A stretch of DNA of 64,000 nt from the NCBI RefSeq assembly GCF_020037015.1, contig NZ_JAIQDE010000022.1:62001-126000 (forward strand), in the 5' to 3' direction. Shown here in pieces: positions 1-10,364 of this stretch (the first letter of the stretch is position 1; every line of letters begins with the position of its first letter). A program made the translations under genes and the position numbers. Source of the stretch: Corallococcus sp. AS-1-6 (GTDB lineage: Bacteria; Myxococcota; Myxococcia; Myxococcales; Myxococcaceae). The notes below the pieces were generated by a model. It was not told the origin of the DNA, did not search any database, and worked only from the letters and a program-made list of their open reading frames with translations.

Positions 1-1778
<1,778 letters not shown>

Positions 1779-1800
1779 GCGGCGCGTCACGCTGGTTTCG

Positions 1801-1845
1801 CGGCCCGGCCGCCCTCGCTGAGGGGCTGCCGGGCCGTCGTCTTTT
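1801..1845 (+). terminator. Rho-independent terminator after acnA
   Basis: Nine-base perfect arms CGGCCCGGC (1801-1809) and GCCGGGCCG (1828-1836) are followed by a T-rich tract (TCGTCTTTT). The hairpin sits between acnA and the convergent HD-domain gene, so it may serve both strands, although the T tract favours the acnA direction. Confidence 0.8.
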
Positions 1846-1853
1846 CCGGGGGG

Positions 1854-2276
1854 CTACTCCGCGCGCAGGCGCGTCCAGGCGGCCACGTAGCGCGACAGGC
1901 GCTCGGCGTCCCTGGGCGTGACGGCCTTCAGCCGGCGCACGTCCATGTTGTCCTCCAGGTCCGCCAGCTTCACGCGGCGGGCCAGGGGGTGGGGGCGCAG
2001 CCGCTCGATGAAGGCCTCGTAGCTTTCGCCCTCGCGCTTCGTCAGGCAGTCCAGCGCGGACAGCACGTCCTCCGGGTAGCCCAGGCCGCGCAGGCGCTCC
2101 AGCGTGTACGGCGTGTCCTCCACCACGTCGTGGAGGATGGCCACGGTGCGCTCCGCGTCGGACGACAGACGCAGCATCACCCGCATGGGGTGGAGGATGT
2201 AGGGCTGTCCTGCCTTGTCGCGCTGACCCTGGTGCGCGGCCACCGCCAGGGCGATGGCGTCTTCGAGCGTGGGCAT
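1854..2276 (-). CDS. Small HD-domain phosphohydrolase, SpoT/Mesh1-like
   Basis: 140 residues. The motif order matches the hydrolase half of RelA/SpoT and the single-domain Mesh1-type hydrolases: YILHP (26-30), LHDVVEDT (48-55) and KLADLEDN (103-110, where most family members have KLADRxxN). His15, His49, Asp50, Glu53, Asp54 and Asp106 are plausible metal and catalytic ligands. It is shorter than Mesh1 (about 180) and carries no synthetase domain. The likely activity is hydrolysis of (p)ppGpp or a related nucleotide; the substrate is inferred. It starts 31 bp after the stop of the pilX-like gene on the same strand, so it may be the last gene of the pilin operon. Confidence 0.85.
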   Translation of the reverse strand: MPTLEDAIALAVAAHQGQRDKAGQPYILHPMRVMLRLSSDAERTVAILHDVVEDTPYTLERLRGLGYPEDVLSALDCLTKREGESYEAFIERLRPHPLARRVKLADLEDNMDVRRLKAVTPRDAERLSRYVAAWTRLRAE

Positions 2277-2307
2277 GGGCCCGAGCTTCGCACGCCCGGC
2301 GGACGGC

Positions 2308-2934
2308 TCAACGGTTGAGGTTGCCGGAGCCCGTGCCGCCCGCCGTCTGCGCCGTGTAGGCGTGGCCGCCGCCGTTGTACTGGAGGATGCCCTCCACGGC
2401 GAGCGCGTTGGGGTCCAGTTGGTTGCTGTTGCCCCGGCGCGGAATCATCGTCTCGCTGATGCAGATGGCGCCCACCACCACCTGTTGATCATTGTCGCGG
2501 TTCCACTCCGGAGCGAGCGGCTTGAACTCGTCCTCGTTGTCCCGGATGTAGAGGTACACGTCGTCCTTGCCGTCGCCGTCCAGGTCCGCGAACAGCGCGG
2601 GGTTGACCGTCTTGATGGCCGCGCGGCCGGCGTCGGTGCGCGGGTCGGCGGGGGCGGTGTTGGTGGACGAGGCGATGGGGTCGTAGGCGCCCGGGTTGCT
2701 CAGGAAGGTGTCCCACTGGGCGTAGTTGCGGCCGAAGTAGCCGCGCGCCAGTTGCAGGCCGCTCTCCGCGCAGCCCTGCCGCTGGCCCGTGCGGCTGGAC
2801 GTCACGGCGCGCGAGCGCTCGCTGCTGGCGTAGGCCATCACGCCCGCCACCAGGCCCAGGAGCACGGTGACGAGCAGCACGACGAGCAGCAGCGTGGAGC
2901 CTCGGGGGGAGCGGGACGAAGCGCGTGGGGACAT
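2308..2934 (-). CDS. PilX-like minor pilin / pilus assembly protein
   Basis: 208 residues. The N-terminus has a short basic stretch, then a hydrophobic helix rich in Leu and Val (residues 12-33), as in PilX-family proteins of type IV pili; it lacks the Glu5 of classical prepilins. At about residues 115-125 it carries a perfect DxDxDGxxD loop (DLDGDGKDD), the EF-hand/dockerin-like calcium signature. It is fourth in the operon after pilY1, pilV and pilW. An upstream GTG at 2964 overlaps the pilW stop (GTGA) and would add ten residues; the ATG is preferred because it places the basic stretch correctly, but neither start has a clear ribosome-binding site. Confidence 0.8.
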   Translation of the reverse strand: MSPRASSRSPRGSTLLLVVLLVTVLLGLVAGVMAYASSERSRAVTSSRTGQRQGCAESGLQLARGYFGRNYAQWDTFLSNPGAYDPIASSTNTAPADPRTDAGRAAIKTVNPALFADLDGDGKDDVYLYIRDNEDEFKPLAPEWNRDNDQQVVVGAICISETMIPRRGNSNQLDPNALAVEGILQYNGGGHAYTAQTAGGTGSGNLNR

Positions 2935-2960
2935 GGCGGAGGGCCTCACGGAGGACGGAC

Positions 2961-4058
2961 TCACAGGCTGGCGGCGGCCAGGTTGGGCAGCTCCGCCCGG
3001 CGCGAGAAGAGGCTGCGGAAGTAGCCGTCCGCGGGGGCCGCGGCCGGGGTGTGGTTCTCCACCGGGATGGGCAGGTCCTCGGAGAGCACGGACTGGCTCT
3101 GCGTGTCGCGCCGGGGCGTGCGGCCGGTGGCCACCACGCTGATGCGCACGGAGCGCAGGCCCGGCGTGTACTCGGGCTGGAGGCCGTTCTGGAAGTCGTA
3201 GCGGGTGGGGTCGCCGGTGTTGCTGGCGTCGATGCCGAACGTCACCTGGAAGTCCTCCACGTGGTCCTGCACCACCACCGGGTCGGCCATGTCCACGAAG
3301 GGGCGCCCCGACACGTCGCTGCCGGGCCTGCCCTCCGCGCGCATCAGCGCCTTGCGGCCGGTGCTCGCGTTCGTCCCGATGAAGAAGTGCAGCAGCCGCA
3401 CGGGGTACACCAGGTCGCCCTTCTGGAAGCCGCCCTTGTGGGGCGCGTTGGAGAAGCCCGGCACGCCGGTCTCCAGGTAGTTCACCGTGGCCGTGGGCGG
3501 GGTGCTCGTCACCGACGTCTGGGTGAGCAGCGCGGCGCTCTTCATGTTGCTGGCCACCAGCATGGGGTTGGCGGGCGCGGCGCCGGCGAACGTGCCCTGG
3601 CAGTTGACCTCCAGGGCGCCGGTGCCCGGCTTCACCACCGTCATCGCCGCGCCCGGCGCGCAGTCGCGGCCCAGGTAGTTGCGGTCCGGCACCACCAGCC
3701 ACAGGTCGTCGCTGCCGTCCGTGCCCGGCGCGTTGCCCGTCGTGGTGGCGGCGAGCACGCCCATGCCCGCGCCGTCACCGCCGAAGACGGGGTTGATGCG
3801 CTGGGGCGTTCCGCTGGACACCACCCAGAGGCCCTCGGACATGCCCGCGCCGGCCTGGCGCACCGCGGACAGCAGCGTCTCTCCCGCGAGCCGCGCGTTG
3901 TCATGGCTGTCCGCCACGTGCTCCGTGTTGTGCACCACGCGCCCGCCCGCCAGCAGCAGCGCGGTGGCCGCCGCCAGGATGATGGTGGCGAGCACCGCGG
4001 CCACCATCGTCTCCAGCAGCGTCATGCCGCGCGCGTTCGTCCGGAGCCGGGTCCTCAT
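2961..4058 (-). CDS. PilW-like minor pilin (prepilin N-terminal domain)
   Basis: 365 residues. A class III signal peptide is visible: a short basic leader ending in Gly, then MTLLETMV with Glu at mature position 5, followed by about 20 hydrophobic residues. Prepilin peptidase should cut after the Gly at residue 11. Such minor pilins form the priming complex at the tip of type IVa pili with PilY1. The start ATG overlaps the pilV stop as ATGA (4055-4058), which implies translational coupling. The large globular C-terminal part has no motif I can name. Confidence 0.87.
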   Translation of the reverse strand: MRTRLRTNARGMTLLETMVAAVLATIILAAATALLLAGGRVVHNTEHVADSHDNARLAGETLLSAVRQAGAGMSEGLWVVSSGTPQRINPVFGGDGAGMGVLAATTTGNAPGTDGSDDLWLVVPDRNYLGRDCAPGAAMTVVKPGTGALEVNCQGTFAGAAPANPMLVASNMKSAALLTQTSVTSTPPTATVNYLETGVPGFSNAPHKGGFQKGDLVYPVRLLHFFIGTNASTGRKALMRAEGRPGSDVSGRPFVDMADPVVVQDHVEDFQVTFGIDASNTGDPTRYDFQNGLQPEYTPGLRSVRISVVATGRTPRRDTQSQSVLSEDLPIPVENHTPAAAPADGYFRSLFSRRAELPNLAAASL

Positions 4059-4654
4059 AGGACGAAGACCTCGCTGTGCACGATGGCGCGCTCCAGGCTG
4101 TCGCCCTTGCGGTACGCGCGCGTCCAGAACGTGAAGGGCAGGGCCCCGGCGGGCACCATCGCCTGGGCCGCGGGCGGCAGGTCCTGGGGCAGCCCCTGCG
4201 TCACCAGGACCTCGCGGCAGTAGACGTCGCGGGGCAGCACCGAGTCCGGGGTGGCGGCGGTGCAGGGCGTGCCGGCGGGCACGTCCAGCGCGGGCTCCAC
4301 CTGGCCCGTGGGGCGCACGCGGAAGTACGCGCCGGTGCCGATGTCACCCGCCTGCGGCGCGCTGGGGTCCAGCACCCAGGGCGCCGTGGCCAGGGCCACG
4401 TCCGGCGGGAAGAGCGCGGGCCGGGGGACGGCCTGGTGGGCCAGGTCCATCTTGGACGCGAGCCACAGCCGCTGCACGCGCGCCTCCAGCAGCATGCGCC
4501 GGCCCTGGAGCACCTGGCCGTCCTTCACGTCGCGGGTGGCGGCCACCATGCCCATCACGGCGCCCACGGCGGCCAGCGCCAGCACGCACATGGCGATGAG
4601 CACCTCCAGCAGGCCGCTGCCGCGCCGGGGGGCGGAGGAGGGAAGGGCTCTCAT
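4055..4654 (-). CDS. PilV-like minor pilin
   Basis: 199 residues. The prepilin cleavage motif is RRG followed by SGLLEVLIAM, with Glu at mature position 5 and a hydrophobic helix after it. The start overlaps the pilY1 stop by four bases (ATGA, 4651-4654) and the stop overlaps pilW, so the genes are tightly coupled. The role inferred from family and context is incorporation with PilW and PilX into the pilus tip complex that carries PilY1. The mature part contains two Cys that could form a disulfide. Confidence 0.85.
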   Translation of the reverse strand: MRALPSSAPRRGSGLLEVLIAMCVLALAAVGAVMGMVAATRDVKDGQVLQGRRMLLEARVQRLWLASKMDLAHQAVPRPALFPPDVALATAPWVLDPSAPQAGDIGTGAYFRVRPTGQVEPALDVPAGTPCTAATPDSVLPRDVYCREVLVTQGLPQDLPPAAQAMVPAGALPFTFWTRAYRKGDSLERAIVHSEVFVL

Positions 4655-7600
4655 TCGAGGAACCTCTGGCTCCAGTTGAGGAGCTGGTAGAGCACGCCGT
4701 TGTTGCCGTCCACGGAGTCCTTCGCGTTGGGACTGGAGGCGCCCGTGTTGTTCGCGTTGTCGATGCGGGTGACGCGCAGGGCGCTCACCTCCGCGCCCAC
4801 CACGTAGTCCGTGGACGCGCCGCCGTTGTCGCGGTGGTAGACGGCCACGCCGCCGTAGTTGGCCAGCGTGGCGCCGCTCATGGGCTGGATGCCCGCCTGC
4901 GTGGCCGCCGTGTTGCCCAAATCGATGCTGTAGGTGTGGCCGCCGACGGACGCGCTCAGCAGCATGGGGTCGTTCACGGACTCCTCCGCGGTGCTGAAGT
5001 ACGCGGTGCGCCCGGCGATGGTGATGTTGCCGTAGACGTGCTCGGGCGCGGGGAAGATGAGCGGGAAGGGCGGGGGCTCCTGGAGCACGCCGTAGGTGTT
5101 CGCCTCCGTGTGGGCCAGGTTCGCGTCGATGGGCGACCCGTCCAGCCGCTTGCCGTCCATGCCCAGCGGCAGCCGCAGGCCCGCGTCCAGCAGCAGCGCG
5201 TGGAAGCGCCCCCCCACCGTGTCCGGCACCCAGTCCATGCCGGCGGTGCCCACCAGGGCCACCACCTTGCCCTTGTACGCGCCGAAGGCGGAGGTGTTCG
5301 CCGCGTCGAGCGGGATGCGCGCCAGGCCCACGTTGGTGCTGATGGGCTGGCTGGCGGGGGGCAGCCCGCCGATGTTCATCGCCGCGTACTTGCAGGGCGA
5401 GGCCTCCGAGCACGCGGGGCCCATGCGCGCCACGTTGAGGTTCATGCCGGTGGACGCGTCCAGCTCCCAGAGCCGGCCCTCCATGTCGCCCACGTAGAGG
5501 CGCGCGGCGCCGCTCGAGTCCTGCGACACGGTGGGCGCGGCGGGCGCGCTGTTGTCCACGCTGCTGGTGTAGGCCTGCTGCCACTGCCACAGCTTCTGGC
5601 CGGTGGCCACGTCGATGGCGAACACCTGCACGCCCTTGGCGGGAGTGCCGGGGGAGCCCGGCACCGGCAGCGCGCCGGAGCTGCTGGAGGCGACGAAGAC
5701 GGCGTACACGGGCTCCATGCCCAGCCGGCCCACGCCCACGGACAGCCCTCGCGAGCCGCCCAGGCCGCTGTAGTCATACAGGCCGCTGGGCAGCCGGCCG
5801 GGGTCCGAGCGCGGCGGCAGGAGGAAGAGGCTGGAGTCCTCGTCCCAGGTGTACGTCCAGTCCAGGCCGCCCTGGCCCCTGTCCGCCAGCGCCACCGCGG
5901 AGTTGGGCGCGCTGGAGGTGGCGTAGTGGCTGCCCACCAGGTGCCACAGCAGCACGGGCTTGAGCGGGTGGGTGACGTCCATCGCGAACAGGTCGCGCCC
6001 CGTCTGGCCCACGTTGGCGACGAGCACGGTGTGCCACTCGCGGCGGCCGCTGCCCACGAAGTCCGCGAACACGTCGAAGACGGCGGGCGCGCTGTTCACC
6101 CGCGCGGTGTTGTTGCGCAGGCCCGCGAGCTGCGTGGCCGGCAGGAAGCTCCAGAGCTCCGTGCCCGGCGGGGGCGGGGTGCCGCTGCGGAAGCGCTGGG
6201 CGAAGTCCGTCTTGAAGCGCGCGCTGGCGTCCGGGTTGGGGAAGCTCAGGTTCTGCGCGGGGCCGTCATAGCGCGCGCCGCCGGACACGTAGAAGGCGTG
6301 CACCTGGCCATCCAGGCCCGCCGCGTAGGCCACCGTGGGCCGGGCGGCGTTGCGGTCCGGGATGTGGGGGCTGGCCGTCACCACCACGGGCGATGAGTGG
6401 ATGAAGCCGCCCAGGTGCGCCTTGTTGTCCGCGTCCTCGTTGTTGCACTGGGTGTTGGCGGGTTCGAGGATGGGCGTCTCACCGGCGCCGTCGCGGCCGG
6501 ACACCGTGGCGTAGCAGTAGCCGCGCACCCGCTGGAGCATCATCGCCACCGCGTTGAAGTCCACGGACAACTGCGTCTTGTTGATGAACTCGTTGGTGAC
6601 GCCGAAGTCCGCCCCGGCCACCTGCGGCGAGTACTGCGTCGCCTGCTGCAGGTCGCAGACGCCGTCCGGCCCCTTCACGAAGTCGTAGCGGAAGCCGCCG
6701 TCACGCGTCGTGGCGCGCCCGAGCTTCAGCTCGTCCACGCAGCCGGGGTTGGGGGTGGAGCCGTAGTTGCGGTTGATGCGCGTGCCGGAGACCTCCTCCG
6801 GCTTCCAGCCCACCTGCATCACCCCGTGCGGCGCGGAGCGGCCGGCGCCCAGCGACGGGTTCACCGTCACCTCGCCGCCGAAGTAGGTGAAGAGGTTGCG
6901 GTCGCCGGGCAGGGGCATGCGCGCGTCCGCGTTCCACAGGGTGCCGTCCGACAGGGAGTTCTCCCCCGTGGACAGCGCGTCCCCGCCAATGAGCGAGTGC
7001 GCGCGCAGCGTGCCCGGGTAGTAGGGGAACACCCAGTGCGAGCCCTGCGCGGGCGTGTACGTGTCCGCGCCGGGCGGGTAGCCCGTCACGGCGTTGTAGG
7101 ACGTCTTGAACAGGAGGGCGCGCGAGCCGTTGGTGTCGCTGCCGTTGGTGTCGTCCAGCGCGACGGGCGCGGACACGGTGCGCTCGCTCTGCAGCGGTTC
7201 GCTTCCCAGGTTGAGCAGCGTGTTGAGCACGATGCGCGTGCCCGCGACGCTGCCCTTGAAGTCATGGCCCGCCAGATAGACGATGGTCGCCTTCTGCGGA
7301 TCATTGTCCTTCTGGTTGAAGGAGAAGAAGTCGTGGCCGCGGTGGTTGTCCACCGCCACGTCCGTGGGGTTGTCGTACTGGTTGCCCGCGGCGTAGTTCA
7401 CCCAGCTCACCGCCAGCCGCCGCACGCCGTTCTTGAACGTCGTGCGGTAGTTCTCCGTCTCGCCCGCCACGTTGTTGAAGCGGAAGTCCCCCAACTGGGA
7501 GAAGGGGTCGCCCGGGTTGGGGTAGATGATGCAGGCGGGCCGGGGCGAGGACTCGTTGACGTAGTCGGGGTCCGTGCAGTTGCGGCCGTCCCACTTGTCG

Positions 7601-8889
7601 CCGCCGCCCAGCTTGTTCTTCTCGAAGGAGACGTCGCCCTGGAAGCGCGTGGACGGCACCAGCCCTCCGCCCACCTTGTCGGTGTGCTCGTAGGACCAGA
7701 TGCTGGTGCACTCGGCGAACAGGCCGTTGCCGCGCTGGTTGGTGAAGTAGGCGATGTTGTTGAGGACGTTCTCCGCCTGGTTGCCGGCGCCGTCGCCGTT
7801 GGAGCGGTACTCGGGGCGGGTGCTGTCGCCAATCTGCCAGTGCGGGGCCCAGAACACGCGGTAGCGCGGGCGATCCGTGGCGGGGTCCACGGCGTTGAGC
7901 AGGCCGTGGGGGAACGCCGTGGTGGAGATGAGGTCCGCGTTGGCGTGGAGCGAGTCGTAGATGAGGCCGGGCTTGCCGCCGTTGAGCGCGCAGCCGCTGA
8001 CGGTGCCCTGGGGGCAGCCCCCCGCGCCCGGGAAGTCCAGGCCCGCGTTGCGCAGGTAGTCGTCCAGCATGCCGCCCTTCACGAACGACGTGTCCACGGC
8101 GTTGTCGTCGTCCAGGTCCAGCAGGGCGATCTTCGGAGGCACCCGGTTGAGGCGCCGGCCGATGGGCGCGTTGAACTCGATGGTGGCCTGGTGCATGCGC
8201 ACGTAGAAGCAGCCGCTGTTGTTCTTGAACGTGTCGCAGTTGCACGTGGTGCGGAACTTGTTCGGCGCGTCCGGCCCGGTGGAGGAGTTCAGGAAGTCGA
8301 GCGCGTTCTTCGCGTCCTTCGCGTCGATGATGAACGCGCCGCCCATGTACTGGACGTCCCGGAAGCCGCTGGCGCTGTTGAGCGTCCTGGCCGTGAAGTT
8401 CGGCCGCGCCTGGGTGGTGCTGGTGGTGAAGTTGTCGATGTTCCCTTGAGGGAACAGGCCGCTCGGGGGCAGCGCCTGCAGCGGCGGCACCGGCACGACG
8501 GGCGCCGCGTCCGCGCGGGAGATGTGGAAGTCGCAGCCGTCATTCCAGCTCGGGTCGTTCCACTGGCCGTTGTGCGGCAGGGGCGGCAGGTGCTTGTTGG
8601 TGGGCACGCAGCGGTTGGGGGACCGCTTCGTGTCGTCGATGGCCAGGTACACCGTCACCGGGTGGTTGGCGTTGAAGCCGCCCGCCTCGTTGGACTGCAA
8701 CAGGCGCCACACCAGGCCGTAGGCCGACAGGCTTCCACAGCCCTGCTGGAAGGTGGCCTGCTCCGGGATGATGAGCGCGCCCTGGCTGAAGGTGACGATG
8801 TCCGTCGCGGACGCCGGCAGCGCCGTCACGAGCGCCAGGCCCAGCAGGATTCGCCGCGCCGCGGAGACTCTGGGGGAGATGGGGGCCAA
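4651..8889 (-). CDS. PilY1-like type IV pilus tip/assembly protein
   Basis: 1412 residues; PilY1 proteins usually have 1000-1500. An N-terminal signal peptide ends near Ala28. The N-terminal half is a variable, probably adhesive domain with many Cys. The C-terminal half (from about 860) is the PilY1 beta-propeller, with blade motifs such as DGQVHAFY and VGDMEGRLWELD (near 1130). A DxDxDNxxD calcium-type loop (DLDDDNAVD) lies near residues 256-264. The start codon appears to be TTG with GGTGA nine bases upstream; no ATG/GTG fits before the signal peptide. First gene of the operon. In M. xanthus several such clusters act redundantly in pilus priming. No fimU-like gene is present here. Confidence 0.9.
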   Translation of the reverse strand: MAPISPRVSAARRILLGLALVTALPASATDIVTFSQGALIIPEQATFQQGCGSLSAYGLVWRLLQSNEAGGFNANHPVTVYLAIDDTKRSPNRCVPTNKHLPPLPHNGQWNDPSWNDGCDFHISRADAAPVVPVPPLQALPPSGLFPQGNIDNFTTSTTQARPNFTARTLNSASGFRDVQYMGGAFIIDAKDAKNALDFLNSSTGPDAPNKFRTTCNCDTFKNNSGCFYVRMHQATIEFNAPIGRRLNRVPPKIALLDLDDDNAVDTSFVKGGMLDDYLRNAGLDFPGAGGCPQGTVSGCALNGGKPGLIYDSLHANADLISTTAFPHGLLNAVDPATDRPRYRVFWAPHWQIGDSTRPEYRSNGDGAGNQAENVLNNIAYFTNQRGNGLFAECTSIWSYEHTDKVGGGLVPSTRFQGDVSFEKNKLGGGDKWDGRNCTDPDYVNESSPRPACIIYPNPGDPFSQLGDFRFNNVAGETENYRTTFKNGVRRLAVSWVNYAAGNQYDNPTDVAVDNHRGHDFFSFNQKDNDPQKATIVYLAGHDFKGSVAGTRIVLNTLLNLGSEPLQSERTVSAPVALDDTNGSDTNGSRALLFKTSYNAVTGYPPGADTYTPAQGSHWVFPYYPGTLRAHSLIGGDALSTGENSLSDGTLWNADARMPLPGDRNLFTYFGGEVTVNPSLGAGRSAPHGVMQVGWKPEEVSGTRINRNYGSTPNPGCVDELKLGRATTRDGGFRYDFVKGPDGVCDLQQATQYSPQVAGADFGVTNEFINKTQLSVDFNAVAMMLQRVRGYCYATVSGRDGAGETPILEPANTQCNNEDADNKAHLGGFIHSSPVVVTASPHIPDRNAARPTVAYAAGLDGQVHAFYVSGGARYDGPAQNLSFPNPDASARFKTDFAQRFRSGTPPPPGTELWSFLPATQLAGLRNNTARVNSAPAVFDVFADFVGSGRREWHTVLVANVGQTGRDLFAMDVTHPLKPVLLWHLVGSHYATSSAPNSAVALADRGQGGLDWTYTWDEDSSLFLLPPRSDPGRLPSGLYDYSGLGGSRGLSVGVGRLGMEPVYAVFVASSSSGALPVPGSPGTPAKGVQVFAIDVATGQKLWQWQQAYTSSVDNSAPAAPTVSQDSSGAARLYVGDMEGRLWELDASTGMNLNVARMGPACSEASPCKYAAMNIGGLPPASQPISTNVGLARIPLDAANTSAFGAYKGKVVALVGTAGMDWVPDTVGGRFHALLLDAGLRLPLGMDGKRLDGSPIDANLAHTEANTYGVLQEPPPFPLIFPAPEHVYGNITIAGRTAYFSTAEESVNDPMLLSASVGGHTYSIDLGNTAATQAGIQPMSGATLANYGGVAVYHRDNGGASTDYVVGAEVSALRVTRIDNANNTGASSPNAKDSVDGNNGVLYQLLNWSQRFLE

Positions 8890-8916
8890 GGGTTCACCGG
8901 GGGTTGGGGACCGACC

Positions 8917-8932
8917 GACCCCCCTCGGGGTC
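8917..8932. repeat. Short inverted repeat in the pilY1 leader
   Basis: GACCCC (8917-8922) and GGGGTC (8927-8932) form a six-base hairpin with a four-base loop, about 30 bp upstream of the pilY1 start. Close by are tandem TGACCCC and GGTC repeats. It could fold in the 5' leader of the mRNA. The rest of 8890-9094 shows no clear promoter. Confidence 0.4.
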
Positions 8933-9094
8933 AGGGGTCACCCCGGCTTGTGCACACCGTGTGCCCTGGCGTGGGGCGCTTCCGTGCGGGAGGCGCCTTG
9001 GAAAGAAACCGTGTGGCTGTGGGTGGGCGACGTCAGTTGCTACGCAAAGCTTGCGAGGTCCGCAGGACGTGCATAGCGGCGGAGGCCCGGCCGC

Positions 9095-9487
9095 CTAATC
9101 CGCGAGCCTGCCGCCCCGGCCGGCCTTCTTCTCGGAGGTGCGCTTCTTTTCCTCCAGGCGGCGGCGCTTGGAGCCCAGGGTGGGGCGGGTGGCCTTGCGG
9201 ACCTTGGGGACGAAGGTGAGGGCCTGCAGGCCGGCGCGCAGGCGGCGCACGGCGGCGTCCTTGTTCTGGGACTGGCTGCGGCGCTCGGTGGCGGTGACGG
9301 ACAGCTCCGTGGGCGGGTGGGTGAGGCGCACGCCGCTGGCGGTGGTGTTGCGGTGCTGGCCGCCCGGTCCGGAGGCGATGAAGAACTCCACGTCGCAGAC
9401 CTTCAGCAGGGCCTCGTCGTCCAGGGCGAGCGCCTCCCGGGCGGCCTGGCGTCGTGCTGGGGGAGCGATGGGGGCGGTCGGCGTCAT
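9095..9487 (-). CDS. arfB: ArfB/YaeJ-type peptidyl-tRNA hydrolase (class I release factor domain)
   Basis: 130 residues, against 140 for E. coli ArfB. The GGQ catalytic motif is at residues 42-44 within [12 protein letters not shown]. The C-terminal tail is strongly basic, with the ArfB-like pattern [15 protein letters not shown] that enters the empty mRNA channel of stalled ribosomes. It should release stalled peptides from non-stop ribosomes. The ATG at 9487 has TTGAGGA about nine bases upstream; a longer reading from 9541 is possible but lacks such a site. Cytoplasmic; downstream of and co-directional with a lipoprotein gene. Confidence 0.88.
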   Translation of the reverse strand: MTPTAPIAPPARRQAAREALALDDEALLKVCDVEFFIASGPGGQHRNTTASGVRLTHPPTELSVTATERRSQSQNKDAAVRRLRAGLQALTFVPKVRKATRPTLGSKRRRLEEKKRTSEKKAGRGGRLAD

Positions 9488-9572
9488 GGCGGTCCTCAAG
9501 TTAGCGCCGCCGAGACGCCGCCGGTACCCCGCGCCTGACACCGGGCGGCGCGGGGGGCCCTCACGGCCTGCC

Positions 9573-10280
9573 TCAGATGAGGTTCAGGTTGAACGTGAAG
9601 CCCGTCTTGGCGGTGCGCCCCGTCTCGTCGGTGGCCACGAACTTCACCGCGTACGGCAGGACGGTGAGCGAGCGGTCCGTGGCCACGCGCACCTGCGCGC
9701 TCGTCTCGCCCGGGGCCAGGGTGATGGGGTCGGCGGTGAGCCGCGTGCTGGGGGACTCCAGCGTGATGGTGAGCGCGCCGGTGAAGCCCTCCGCGCGCGT
9801 CACCGTCACCGTCGTCTGGCCGGACTGGCCGGGCGTCAGGTTCACCTGGCGGGGCTCCACGGCGACGGAGAAGGCCTCGTTGGGCTCGGGCGGCTCCAGG
9901 ATCATCAGGGAGATGTTGCCCCGGGCGGTGACGTTGTTGGCCGGGTCCTCCGCGACGAGCTGCAGCGGGTTCACGCCGTAGGTCGTGACGCCGCGGGACA
10001 CCGTGACGTTGGTGGTGGTGCTGAAGGTGGTCTCGCCCTGCGGCAGGGAGAACTCCGGGCCGAAGGTGACGCCCTCGGGCACGATGACCGCGCGCACGCG
10101 CACCTCGCCCAGGTTGTCCGCGATGCGCTGGATGGCGATGTCATACGGCACGGTGTCGCCGGGCGCGGCGGTGATGGTGTCCTCGCCTCCCCAGTCCAGG
10201 CGGTAGTAGGGCGTGTCGCCGCCACAGCCCAGGGCCAGCGCGCAGGCGAGGACGGCGAGACGGGGGAGGGAACGCGGCAT
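9573..10280 (-). CDS. Hypothetical lipoprotein
   Basis: 235 residues. A lipoprotein signal peptide has lipobox LALGC with Cys19 as the lipidated residue. The mature part is rich in Thr, Val and Pro, with alternating hydrophobic residues and sentences of beta-strand-like sequence such as [13 protein letters not shown], suggesting immunoglobulin-like or similar beta-sandwich repeats. I do not recognise a named family. Probably anchored in the outer or inner membrane facing the periplasm. Confidence 0.75.
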   Translation of the reverse strand: MPRSLPRLAVLACALALGCGGDTPYYRLDWGGEDTITAAPGDTVPYDIAIQRIADNLGEVRVRAVIVPEGVTFGPEFSLPQGETTFSTTTNVTVSRGVTTYGVNPLQLVAEDPANNVTARGNISLMILEPPEPNEAFSVAVEPRQVNLTPGQSGQTTVTVTRAEGFTGALTITLESPSTRLTADPITLAPGETSAQVRVATDRSLTVLPYAVKFVATDETGRTAKTGFTFNLNLI

Positions 10281-10364
10281 GGGAGGGCTCCAGGGGTGGC
10301 GAAGCAGGGGTGAGCATGAGGCCGGGGCGCGCGGGCCCGCAAGCGGCCCCGGGGAAGACGGGCG

